Shown here piece by piece: positions 1 to 9,489 of a stretch of 64,000 bases of DNA. Within the stretch, counting starts at the first letter, position 1, and each line of letters opens with the position of its first letter. The DNA lies in NCBI RefSeq assembly GCF_964253035.1, contig NZ_CAXUQL020000001.1, positions 6,696,001-6,760,000 on the forward strand, in the 5' to 3' direction. The DNA comes from Pseudorhodoferax sp032153935. GTDB lineage: Bacteria > Pseudomonadota > Gammaproteobacteria > Burkholderiales > Burkholderiaceae_C. A program made the position numbers and the translations under genes. The notes under the pieces were generated by a model. It was not told the DNA's origin. It saw only the letters and a program-made list of their open reading frames with translations, and did not search any database.

Positions 1-875
1 ATGACCCCGGCAATTTTGGCGTGGGAGCGCGCGATCTGCTGCACCAGCGACTGGATCGCATCCATGCGCGTGCGGTCGCGCCGACCAATGATCAGGGCCG
101 CGCCGCAACGCGCCGCGAGCACGCGTCCGTCCGCGCCATGCTCCGCGGCCGGCGTGTCCACGATCACATGCTGGAAGCGGTTCAGCAACTCCTGCATCAA
201 GAAAGCGAACGACGAGCGTTGCATCAGCTCTAGCGGATTGGGCGGCAGCGTGCCAACCGACAGCAGGTGCAAGCCTGGCAGCGCTGCCACTGGCTGCACC
301 GCATCGGCGGTCGCGCGTCCGGCAAGGATGTTGCTCAAACCGTTGCCAGGCGGCACGCCGAAGAGGTGGTGCTGCCGCGGTGTTCGCATGTCGGCATCGA
401 GGAGCAAGGTGCTCTCGCCCAACTGGCTGAACGCCACGGCGAGGTTGGCGGCAAAGTAGGTCTTGCCGTCTCCGACGTTGGGGCTCAGAACGGCCAGCGC
501 GCGCCGGGGCTGCCCTGGCGCAAAGACGTCCATCAGAAGCTGGCTGCGCACGTCGCGAAAGACCTCCGCGGCATCGCAGAACGGGTCGGTGGCCGCCACC
601 AGTTCCGTGCTCAACCCGGTGAGACCGCCTTCTGCTGCGTACGGGTAGTGGAACTGCTGCGAGAGCGCCCACAGCACGTCGTCACGCGAAGCGAGCTTGA
701 GCGCAATGGCCGCCTCACCGAAGCGCACACCATGCTGGCGCTGGTACTGCAGGATCTGCTCGATCTGCCGTGTGTCCAACTTGCGCAGATCGCAGATCAG
801 ATCCCCGATCGACCGGTCGACCAGTTGGCCACCAGCGTCGAGAGAAGTAATAGACCCATCGGGTGTGGTTGTCAT
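1..875 (-). CDS. epsG: Exopolysaccharide chain-length tyrosine kinase EpsG (partial, C-terminus beyond the window)
   Basis: This is the N-terminal 291 residues of a bacterial tyrosine (BY) kinase of the EpsG/CpsD type. It would autophosphorylate a C-terminal tyrosine cluster and control polymer length together with the Wzz-like EpsF. Residues 1-80 form a helical N-terminal domain. A Walker A loop (SPNVGDGKT) lies at about 131-139, Walker A' (LLLDADMR) at about 157-164, and a Walker B-like VIVDTP stretch near 240. The gene lies 77 bases downstream of epsF on the same strand, as expected for one transcript. The ATG at 875 has no good Shine-Dalgarno sequence. The C-terminal tyrosine tail falls outside the window. 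Family assignment is firm; the EpsG name rests on the epsF neighbour. Confidence 0.88.
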   Translation of the reverse strand, partial: MTTTPDGSITSLDAGGQLVDRSIGDLICDLRKLDTRQIEQILQYQRQHGVRFGEAAIALKLASRDDVLWALSQQFHYPYAAEGGLTGLSTELVAATDPFCDAAEVFRDVRSQLLMDVFAPGQPRRALAVLSPNVGDGKTYFAANLAVAFSQLGESTLLLDADMRTPRQHHLFGVPPGNGLSNILAGRATADAVQPVAALPGLHLLSVGTLPPNPLELMQRSSFAFLMQELLNRFQHVIVDTPAAEHGADGRVLAARCGAALIIGRRDRTRMDAIQSLVQQIARSHAKIAGV

Positions 876-952
876 GGATTTCGCAGGGGTTCATGCCCGG
901 CATCGGGCACGGTGGTCGATGGACGTGAATCAGGCACGGATTGCGCAGGCAC

Positions 953-2374
953 TCAACCGGTCTTGCCGGGCGTGCTGTTGGCGATCTGTGCCGTCCACCG
1001 CGCACGCAAGCGCGGTGCGCGCCGCGTCGCACCCGACCGTTCAGGCATCACTCCCAACACGGGCAGCCGGAGCGTGCGCGCCACATCCTGCTCGCTGCGG
1101 AGCCGGCGATCACGCATTTCCGTGGCCAGCGCCGTCGCCAGCGCCAGCAATGTCGCGGCGATCAAGCCGATCGCCATGTTCATCATGACGCGGGGCTCCG
1201 ACGGGCTCAGTGGCTGGGTCGCATCCTTGAGCACGTTGACATTGGTCTGCGTCGCGTTGCTCTCCACATTCGTCTGGCTGGCCCGCGACATCACCGTGTC
1301 ATAGGCACGCTTGGCGTTGTCCACGTCTCGCTCCAGCACGCCGGCCTCGTCACGCAAGGCCTTCAGGTGCAGCACCTTGTTGCGCTGCTCCTCCACCGCT
1401 GCCCGCGCCTGGGCGAGCCGCCCCTGGTTGACGCTGTTGCTCACGGTGATGCTGCCGGTGACACGCTTGGTCTCCGTGGCGATCCTTGACCGCAGTTCAG
1501 CCAGTTTGGCCTGCAGCTCGACCATCTCGGGATGCCGCTCTCCGAGGCGCTCGGACAACTCCTTCTGCCTTGCTTCCTGGCGCGACAGTTCGGAGGTCAG
1601 CGACACGATCACCGGATTGGCCAGCACCTCCGGCATGCGGTCGGCATTGCCGACCGCCTGACTCTGGCGACCACCCGACTCATTGGCCAGATTCTGCAGG
1701 GCCACCATCTGCGAGGACAACTCCATCAGCCGCACGTTTTCGACGTCGACACGTTCGTCGGTCGCCACCAGGCCATGCTCACGCTGGTAGCTGGAGAGAC
1801 GAGCCTGCGCCTTCTCCAGATCCTCGCGCAACTGCTTACCATATGTGTCAAAGAAGCTGTTGTACTGGCGCGCCGGATCGACGCGCAGCTCCAAGGTCGT
1901 GGCCATGTAGGCCTTGATCCATGCATTGACGACTTGGGCGGCAAGCGCGGCATCCTTGGAGGTATAAGAAACGGTGATGACGTTGGAATCGCGGGTGGGC
2001 ACCGCATCCAGATCCTTCAGCAAGCCAGCCACCAGCCAGGCGTTGAAGTCACCCTGGCCCTCCGACGCGGTCTGCCAGATCTGGCGCCGCTGCTCGTCCT
2101 GGTCCCAGCCGAAAGCTCGCACTACGCGCAGTGCGACACGATCGCTGCGCAGAATGCTCAACTGCGTTCCGATGTACGAATTGTTCGTCACGCCGGCCAA
2201 CGCACCGCCAGCAATCGGGTCGGCCTTGACATCCAGCACCATAGCAGCCGACGCTGTGTATTTGGGGTCCTTGAGAAACGTCACCGCTGCCACCAGGGCA
2301 ACCACCGCAACCCACACCACCGCCGCCAGCCTCCAGCGGGCACGCAGCAACACAAAAATATCCGCAAGTCTCAT
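953..2374 (-). CDS. epsF: Polysaccharide chain-length determinant EpsF (Wzz-like co-polymerase)
   Basis: The 473-residue product is an inner-membrane polysaccharide co-polymerase that sets exopolysaccharide chain length with kinase EpsG. A first membrane segment (about residues 15-33) follows a short basic N-terminus. A long periplasmic helical region with heptad-like stretches (about 165-340) follows, and a second membrane segment lies at about 398-418. The second segment is preceded by the P-x(2)P-SxPR stretch (TQPLSPSEPR) typical of Wzz proteins, and the C-terminal tail is cytoplasmic. Length fits the EpsF family linked to exosortase-B loci. It is the first gene of the leftward epsFG transcript and is divergent from a small exported protein at 2540, with palindromes between them. 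Confidence 0.9.
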   Translation of the reverse strand: MRLADIFVLLRARWRLAAVVWVAVVALVAAVTFLKDPKYTASAAMVLDVKADPIAGGALAGVTNNSYIGTQLSILRSDRVALRVVRAFGWDQDEQRRQIWQTASEGQGDFNAWLVAGLLKDLDAVPTRDSNVITVSYTSKDAALAAQVVNAWIKAYMATTLELRVDPARQYNSFFDTYGKQLREDLEKAQARLSSYQREHGLVATDERVDVENVRLMELSSQMVALQNLANESGGRQSQAVGNADRMPEVLANPVIVSLTSELSRQEARQKELSERLGERHPEMVELQAKLAELRSRIATETKRVTGSITVSNSVNQGRLAQARAAVEEQRNKVLHLKALRDEAGVLERDVDNAKRAYDTVMSRASQTNVESNATQTNVNVLKDATQPLSPSEPRVMMNMAIGLIAATLLALATALATEMRDRRLRSEQDVARTLRLPVLGVMPERSGATRRAPRLRARWTAQIANSTPGKTG

Positions 2375-2451
2375 CTGACGGCTCTCCTGAAGACGGCGAT
2401 TCTCGGGCCAGTCGGCCTCGACACAGCCTTCGATAGTACTTTCAGACCACT

Positions 2452-2488
2452 TAGTCCATTTGGACTATTGCTGCACTGCACAATAGTC
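2452..2488. promoter_or_regulatory. Nested palindromes between epsF and the small exported protein gene
   Basis: A perfect 16-bp palindrome lies at 2452-2467 (arms TAGTCCA/TGGACTA, 2-base spacer). Its right half overlaps a second inverted repeat with 8-bp arms GACTATTG (2463-2470) and CAATAGTC (2481-2488). The shared half-site is TAGTC. The elements sit in the 165-base gap between divergent epsF and the gene at 2540, about 52-88 bases before the latter. The arrangement suits an operator controlling both directions. EPS loci of this type often encode a LuxR-family regulator (EpsA), but which protein binds here is inference. Confidence 0.5.
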
Positions 2489-2539
2489 TACATACTAACC
2501 CTGAGGCTCCAATCCACTTTGCACAATAAGGACTCCACC

Positions 2540-2872
2540 ATGCGGAAAGCTTTTTCCATTGCAGCATGCGCGCTTGCCCTCTCGTGTGCCGGGATGGCAC
2601 AGGCAGCGAACGAGTCGGACGCTGTGTCGTCCGTGACGAACCAGATCAGCAGCCGGTTGCAACAATTGGTCCAGTTCGTCCAGGGAAATCCAGCCGCCGC
2701 GCCGAAGACCCAGACGGCTTTCGACGCAGGCAGCATCGGCAACCGCAGCCGCACCATGGTGACCGGCGCACCGGTCGCGCAGGCCGAAGAGCAGACCGGC
2801 CAGGCGATGCTGCTGGCAGGCTTGCTGGTCATGGGTGTCATCATCAAGCGCCGCTCCGGCAAGCGCGACTGA
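2540..2872 (+). CDS. Small exported protein with PEP-CTERM-like tripartite C-terminus
   Basis: The 110-residue product has a clear signal peptide (MRKAF start, hydrophobic core, cleavage after AQA near residue 22). A polar, Gln- and Ser-rich middle follows. The C-terminus has one membrane segment (about 87-101, LLAGLLVMGVII) and a basic tail, KRRSGKRD. Hydrophobic helix plus Arg/Lys tail matches the shape of exosortase sorting signals, but the expected Pro-Glu-Pro box is absent; the preceding residues are AQAEEQTGQ. The gene is divergent from epsF. A role as an exosortase-B substrate or EPS accessory protein is inference; a plain bitopic membrane protein is the alternative. I do not recognise a named family. 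Confidence 0.75.
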   Translation: MRKAFSIAACALALSCAGMAQAANESDAVSSVTNQISSRLQQLVQFVQGNPAAAPKTQTAFDAGSIGNRSRTMVTGAPVAQAEEQTGQAMLLAGLLVMGVIIKRRSGKRD

Positions 2873-2889
2873 GCGCCATCCCACCCATC

Positions 2890-2910
2890 GGCCAGCACAC
2901 ACCGCTGGCC
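2890..2910. terminator. Candidate hairpin between convergent genes
   Basis: A 7-bp stem (GGCCAGC/GCTGGCC) with a 7-base loop lies between the convergent exported-protein gene and folK. There is no T-tract on either side, so it is at best a weak or Rho-assisted terminator. Confidence 0.35.
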
Positions 2911-2932
2911 AGCTCCTCATCCCGCAGAGGGT

Positions 2933-3403
2933 CTATTTCTCACATCGCGTGATCTGCTGGTCGGAGACCGTCTCCAGCGCCCCCTGCGGCACCAGGCCGG
3001 GTTCGATCTCGGCCAGCGGCCGCAGCACGAAGGCACGCTGCCACATGCGCGGGTGCGGCAGCGTCAGCCGCGGCAGTTCCAGCCCACGGTCGGCATACAG
3101 CAGCACATCGAGATCCAGCGTGCGCGGCGCGTTGACGTAAGGGCGCTCACGCCCCGCTTGCAGTTCGAGTGCCTGCAAAGCATCCAACAGGTCCAGCGGC
3201 GCCAGGTGCGTCGCCAGCTTCGCCACAGCGTTCACGTAGTCCGGCCCCCCCGCATCGACCGGTGCACTGCGGTACAGCGACGACGCGCGCACCAGACGTG
3301 TGCCCGGCAGCCGGTCCAGTTCTGCCAGCGCCCACAAGACGGCCGCCCGCGCATCGCCCAGGTTGCCGCCCAGGCCGACGAAGGCGGTGGCGGCAGCGGC
3401 CAC
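2933..3403 (-). CDS. folK: 6-hydroxymethyl-7,8-dihydropterin pyrophosphokinase
   Basis: The 156-residue HPPK transfers pyrophosphate from ATP to 6-hydroxymethyl-dihydropterin in folate synthesis. The N-terminal GLGGNLGD motif and the family signature around residues 90-110 (RxRPYVNAPRTLDLDxLLY, with the Mg-binding DLD) are present, and the length is normal. The start is a GTG at 3403, three bases after the pcnB stop, so the two are translationally close. It is the last gene of the hda-HAD-pcnB-folK operon. The pcnB-folK order is also found in enterobacteria. Confidence 0.95.
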   Translation of the reverse strand: MAAAATAFVGLGGNLGDARAAVLWALAELDRLPGTRLVRASSLYRSAPVDAGGPDYVNAVAKLATHLAPLDLLDALQALELQAGRERPYVNAPRTLDLDVLLYADRGLELPRLTLPHPRMWQRAFVLRPLAEIEPGLVPQGALETVSDQQITRCEK

Positions 3404-3406
3404 GGC

Positions 3407-4957
3407 TCAGGCGCCGTTGTCCGGCGTGGGTGCGACCTCTACGCGTTCGCCGGCCGGCTTGCGGCGGCGGCGCCGCTTCTTGGGCGCCACGGCGGTCTCA
3501 TCGTCTTGGGGCGCTGCCGCAACGTCCGATGCATCGGCCTCGCGCTTGGGGCCTTTCACGACGCGCACGCGCGCGCGGCCCGATTCCTCCCGCGCCTGGT
3601 CCAGCAGATCGTGCCGGCGCTCGTCGCTGGCCAGGCTGAACTCCTGCCACCACTCGGCCAAGGCCTCGTCGATCTCGCCGCAGTCGGCGCGCAGGCGCAT
3701 GAAGTCGAATGCGGCACGGAAGCGCGGCTGTTCGACCAGGCTCCAGGGCGCGCTGCCGGTGCGCTTGTCAAAGCGCGGCTGCATGGTCCAGGTCTCGCGC
3801 ATGTCGCCGGCCAGCTTGCCGCGGCCCGAGACGTCGCCGATGCGCGCGCTGAACACGTCCTCGATGGCGTCCTGCAGCGCAGGGAACGGCGGCTGGCGCT
3901 TGTGCTCGACGCGCGTCTTCCACCCGTCGCGCACATCGGCCCACAGCACGCAGGCCAACAGGAAGCTGGGCGCCACAGGCTTGCCCTCGCCAACGCGGCG
4001 GTCGGTGTCCTGCAGCGCGGCGCGCACGAAGGGCTGGTCGGCGCGTTCGACCACGAGGTCCAGCAGCGGGTAGATGCCGGTCGCCAGGCCCAATTCCTTG
4101 AGCTTGTCGATGGTGGCGATGGAATGCCCGGTCTGCAGCAGCTTGAGCATCTCGTCGAACAGGCGGCTTTGCGGCACGTCGGCCAGCAGCTGCTGCGACT
4201 TGACCAGGGGTGCTGCGGTCTTGGGCTCGATCTTGAAACCCAGCGCGTTGAGCTTGGCCGCGAAACGCACGGCACGGATGATGCGCACCGGGTCTTCGCG
4301 GTAGCGCGTGGCGGCGTCGCCGATCATGCGGATGCTGCGGTTCTGCACGTCCTTCAGGCCGTCGTGGTAGTCCACCACGATCTGGCGCTTGGGGTCGTAG
4401 TACATCGCGTTGATGCTGAAGTCGCGCCGCGCGGCATCCTCTTCCTGCGGCCCCCAGACGTTGTCGCGCAGCACGCGGCCAGTGGCGTCCACGGCATGCT
4501 GCATGCCGGCCAGCTCGCTCTTGCTGGTGCGCTCGTTGCCGGCCACCTGCTCGGCCGCGGCGTTGTCCAGGTAGGCGCGGAAGGTGGAGACCTCGATGAC
4601 CTCGTGCTCGCGCCCGCGGCCGTAGACCACGTGCACGATGCGAAAGCGCCGGCCGATGATGAAGGCGCGGCGGAACAGGCCCTTGACCTGCTCGGGCGTG
4701 GCGTTGGTGGCCACGTCGAAGTCCTTGGGCTTGAGGCCCACCAGCAGGTCGCGCACGGCGCCGCCGACGATGTAGGCCTCGTAGCCGGCCTGCTGCAGCG
4801 TGCTGACCACGTTGGCGGCGCGCTCGTCCACGAGCTTGGGGTCGATCTTGTGGACCTCGGCCGCAATCTCCTGGCGCTTGCCGAACTTGGGGCGGGCACG
4901 GCTGGCGGGGGCGGCGGAACTCTTGCCCAGCAGCTTGTCGATGAGTTTCTTGATCAT
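3407..4957 (-). CDS. pcnB: Poly(A) polymerase I
   Basis: The 516-residue class II nucleotidyltransferase adds 3' poly(A) tails to RNA, promoting decay. The head domain carries VGGAVRD-LLVG-KPKDFDVATN at about residues 64-85, with the metal-binding DxD. The RNA-binding helical region follows, then a basic C-terminal tail (KKRRRRRKP) that is typical of PcnB and separates it from CCA-adding enzymes. The ATG overlaps the stop of the upstream HAD gene (ATGA). Those CCA enzymes are the only realistic alternative; the long basic tail and the folK neighbour favour PcnB. Confidence 0.94.
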   Translation of the reverse strand: MIKKLIDKLLGKSSAAPASRARPKFGKRQEIAAEVHKIDPKLVDERAANVVSTLQQAGYEAYIVGGAVRDLLVGLKPKDFDVATNATPEQVKGLFRRAFIIGRRFRIVHVVYGRGREHEVIEVSTFRAYLDNAAAEQVAGNERTSKSELAGMQHAVDATGRVLRDNVWGPQEEDAARRDFSINAMYYDPKRQIVVDYHDGLKDVQNRSIRMIGDAATRYREDPVRIIRAVRFAAKLNALGFKIEPKTAAPLVKSQQLLADVPQSRLFDEMLKLLQTGHSIATIDKLKELGLATGIYPLLDLVVERADQPFVRAALQDTDRRVGEGKPVAPSFLLACVLWADVRDGWKTRVEHKRQPPFPALQDAIEDVFSARIGDVSGRGKLAGDMRETWTMQPRFDKRTGSAPWSLVEQPRFRAAFDFMRLRADCGEIDEALAEWWQEFSLASDERRHDLLDQAREESGRARVRVVKGPKREADASDVAAAPQDDETAVAPKKRRRRRKPAGERVEVAPTPDNGA

Positions 4958-5640
4958 GTGAGTTTTTCGAACAGGTCCAGGATGCGCCAGCCGCGCGCCT
5001 GCGCGACCGCCCGCAGGTGGTCGTCGGGATTGGTGGCCACCGGAACCTGGACCTTCTCCAGGAGCGGCAGATCGTTGATGGAGTCGGAGTAGAAGGTGCA
5101 GTGCACGCTGTCCCAGGTCAGGCCGCGTTCGTCCAGCCAGGCCTGCATGCGCGTGACCTTGCCCTCGCGCGCCGAGGGCACGCCGCGGATCGCGCCGGTG
5201 ATCCAGTCGCCGCCGTCGGGCAGGGGTGCACGCTCCAGCTGCACGGCGATCAGGTGCTCGATGCCCAGGGCCTGGGCGATCGGCGCAGTGACGAACTCGT
5301 TGGTGGCCGTGACCAGCAGCAGCGTGTCGCCGCGTGCGCGGTGCAGCTCGACGAGTTCACGCGCCGCCGGTAGCAGGGCCGGCAACACCATCTCGCGCAT
5401 GAAGTCGGCATGGGCGGCGGCCGCAGCCTGCGGGCCGCGCTCGCGCACGGCGTCGGTGGCGAAGCGCACGTAATCGTGGATGTCCAGCGTGCCGGCCTTG
5501 TAGTGCGCGTAGAACGCGTCGTTGCGCCGGGCAAAAGCCTCGGGGTCAGTCCAGCCGATGCGGGTGGTGTAGACGCCCCAGGCGTAGTCGGAATCGATCT
5601 GCAGCAGCGTGTGGTCCAGATCGAACAAGGCCAGGTTCAA
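4954..5640 (-). CDS. HAD-IB family phosphatase (SerB-like)
   Basis: The 228-residue cytoplasmic HAD hydrolase has motif I FDLDHT (nucleophile Asp7, acid Asp9), motif II TAT in LLLVTATNEF, a lysine in EGKVTR, and motif IV DSINDLPLLE. The inserted cap resembles HAD-IB enzymes that hydrolyse phosphoserine, histidinol phosphate or similar monoesters; the substrate cannot be told from sequence. I place the start at the TTG at 5640, whose TTGA overlaps the hda stop; no ATG fits and upstream extension would run into hda. Its own stop overlaps the pcnB ATG. A clear paralogue lies at 39264-39959. Confidence 0.88.
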   Translation of the reverse strand: MNLALFDLDHTLLQIDSDYAWGVYTTRIGWTDPEAFARRNDAFYAHYKAGTLDIHDYVRFATDAVRERGPQAAAAAHADFMREMVLPALLPAARELVELHRARGDTLLLVTATNEFVTAPIAQALGIEHLIAVQLERAPLPDGGDWITGAIRGVPSAREGKVTRMQAWLDERGLTWDSVHCTFYSDSINDLPLLEKVQVPVATNPDDHLRAVAQARGWRILDLFEKLT

Positions 5641-6311
5641 GTGTGCTCCAGCATGGACTTGATCAGCGGAATGGTGATGGCGCGCTGCGTCTGCAACGCA
5701 TAGCCGTCCAGATGGTCCAGCAGCTGGACCAGGCTGGCCAGGTCGCGGCTGAAGCGCCGCAGCATGAAGTCCATCACCTCGTCGGGCAGGAAGATGCCGC
5801 GCGCGTCGGCCTGCTGGCGCAACACGGCGCGGCGCTCGGCCTCGGACAGCAGCTGCAGCTGGAACACATGGCCCCAGCCCAGGCGCGAACGCAGGTCGTC
5901 GCGCAGTGGCAGGTCGGCCGGCGGCAGCGTGCCGGCACCCAGCACCCAGCGCTGCAGGCCCTGGGCGTTGACGAACCAGTTGAAGGCCGCGTGCTGCTGC
6001 ACGGCCGAGTAGTGCTGCACGTCGTCCAGCAGCACGGCGGCCCAGTCCTCGTCGAATTCCGGGGGCTCGGCCACGCTCGGGTCGAGCCAGCCGATCTTGC
6101 CGCCCTGCTCGCGCAGCGCCGCGCGCACGGCCTCCAGCAGATGGCTCTTGCCACTGCCCTCGGGCCCCCACAGGTAGGTGGGCACCGGCGAGCGCGTGGG
6201 GCTGCCGGACCACAGCTGCAGATGCTGCAGCGCAGCCTCGTTCGGTCCGGCGAAGAAGTTCGCCAGCGTAGGGCCGGAAGCCAGACCGATGTCGAGGGCC
6301 AACTGTTGCAT
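5637..6311 (-). CDS. hda: DnaA regulatory inactivator Hda
   Basis: The 224-residue protein is a DnaA-type AAA+ ATPase lacking the DnaA DNA-binding domain. With the DNA-loaded clamp it stimulates ATP hydrolysis on DnaA and limits re-initiation. The N-terminal MQQLALDIGL contains the QLxL clamp-binding motif, Walker A is GPEGSGKS (about 49-56) and Walker B is AVLLDDVQ. I use the ATG at 6311, which gives the usual family N-terminus; a TTG one codon upstream is less likely. It heads the four-gene leftward operon and is divergent from purM. Confidence 0.93.
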   Translation of the reverse strand: MQQLALDIGLASGPTLANFFAGPNEAALQHLQLWSGSPTRSPVPTYLWGPEGSGKSHLLEAVRAALREQGGKIGWLDPSVAEPPEFDEDWAAVLLDDVQHYSAVQQHAAFNWFVNAQGLQRWVLGAGTLPPADLPLRDDLRSRLGWGHVFQLQLLSEAERRAVLRQQADARGIFLPDEVMDFMLRRFSRDLASLVQLLDHLDGYALQTQRAITIPLIKSMLEHT

Positions 6312-6420
6312 CAAAGGGGATGGAGCGAGGTAGCGGGGGGAGCCCCCGTAGAATTCGCGCGGATTTTAGTCTTCTCCGCGTACCCATTGCCCCCTGTGCC
6401 GTCGCAGGCACCCTGCCCCC

Positions 6421-7473
<1,053 letters not shown>

Positions 7474-7474
7474 A

Positions 7475-8371
7475 CTAGGCCGCCTGCCGGGCCTGCACCC
7501 AGTCCATGAAGGCCCGCAGCGCCGGGCTGACCTGGCGCCGGCCCGGGTAGTACAGGTGAAAGCCCGGCTCGGGCGGACACCAGTCGGCCAGCACCTGCAC
7601 CAGCTGGCCGGCCGCCAACCCGGGCGCCGCCATGGCTTCGTAGATGTAGGCCCAGCCCACGCCGCCCAGCGCGGCGCCCAGGGCCAGGCGCTGGTCGTCC
7701 ACGGTCAGCGGGCCGGACACATCCAGCGCCTTCGCCACCTCGCCCTTGCGGAACTGCCAGTGGTACAGCGCCCCGCTCGGGAAGCGTTGGCGCACGCAGG
7801 GCCGCGCCAGCAGGTCTTCGGGCAACTGCGGAAGGCCCTGGGCCTGGGCGACATCGGGCCGCGCCACCACGCAAAAGCGCTGCACCGGCCCCACCGGCAC
7901 CGCCACCATGCCTTGCGGCAAGGCCTCGGGAAAGCGCACACCCGCATCGAAACCGCCCGGCACGATGTCGGCCATGGCGTCCTGGCTGCTGACCTCCAGC
8001 GCGATACCGGGATGGGCGCGCAGGAAATCGCCCAGCAGGGGCTCCAGCCACAAACTCGCGGCGCTGCGCGGCAGGTTCAGCCGCAGCGTGCCACGCACCA
8101 GCGCCTGGAACTGGCCCACGTTGGCCAGCGCGCTGTCCAGCCCGGCCAGCAAGGGTCGCAGCTCGGCCAGCAGCGCGCGGCCGGCCTCGGTGGGTGCCAC
8201 GCTGCGCGTGGTCCGCTGCAACAGCGGCACGCCCAGGGATTGCTCCAGCGTGCGCACGGCCTGGCTCAGCGCCGAGGGCGAGACGTTCATGGCCTGCGCC
8301 GCGCGCCGGTAGCTGGACCATTCGGCCACGGCGGCCAGCGCGCGCAAGTGCAGGAGTTCGGGTGTGGCCAT
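7475..8371 (-). CDS. LysR-family transcriptional regulator
   Basis: The 298-residue LTTR has an N-terminal winged HTH (about residues 4-62, with SYRRAAQAMNVSPSALSQ) and a substrate-binding domain to the C-terminus. I start it at the ATG at 8371 because the HTH begins a few residues later, as in the family; the frame stays open upstream without a better site. It is divergent from the aldo-keto reductase at 8482, the classic arrangement for an LTTR controlling its neighbour. The ligand is unknown. Confidence 0.92.
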   Translation of the reverse strand: MATPELLHLRALAAVAEWSSYRRAAQAMNVSPSALSQAVRTLEQSLGVPLLQRTTRSVAPTEAGRALLAELRPLLAGLDSALANVGQFQALVRGTLRLNLPRSAASLWLEPLLGDFLRAHPGIALEVSSQDAMADIVPGGFDAGVRFPEALPQGMVAVPVGPVQRFCVVARPDVAQAQGLPQLPEDLLARPCVRQRFPSGALYHWQFRKGEVAKALDVSGPLTVDDQRLALGAALGGVGWAYIYEAMAAPGLAAGQLVQVLADWCPPEPGFHLYYPGRRQVSPALRAFMDWVQARQAA

Positions 8372-8381
8372 GGCGGGCAAT

Positions 8382-8400
8382 TGTGCAGCCAGGCCGCACA
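8382..8400. promoter_or_regulatory. Candidate LysR-type binding dyad
   Basis: Arms TGTGC (8382-8386) and GCACA (8396-8400), separated by 9 bases, lie in the 110-base gap between the divergent LysR gene and the aldo-keto reductase, 11 bases upstream of the LysR start. Size and position suit an LTTR autoregulatory site, but 5-bp arms can occur by chance. Confidence 0.3.
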
Positions 8401-8481
8401 GTGCGTGAACACGATGGCGGATTGTGCGCCGTAGCTTGGCGATGGATGATCCGGCCTCCAACGCACAGGGAGCCTCTTGCC

Positions 8482-9489
<1,008 letters not shown>

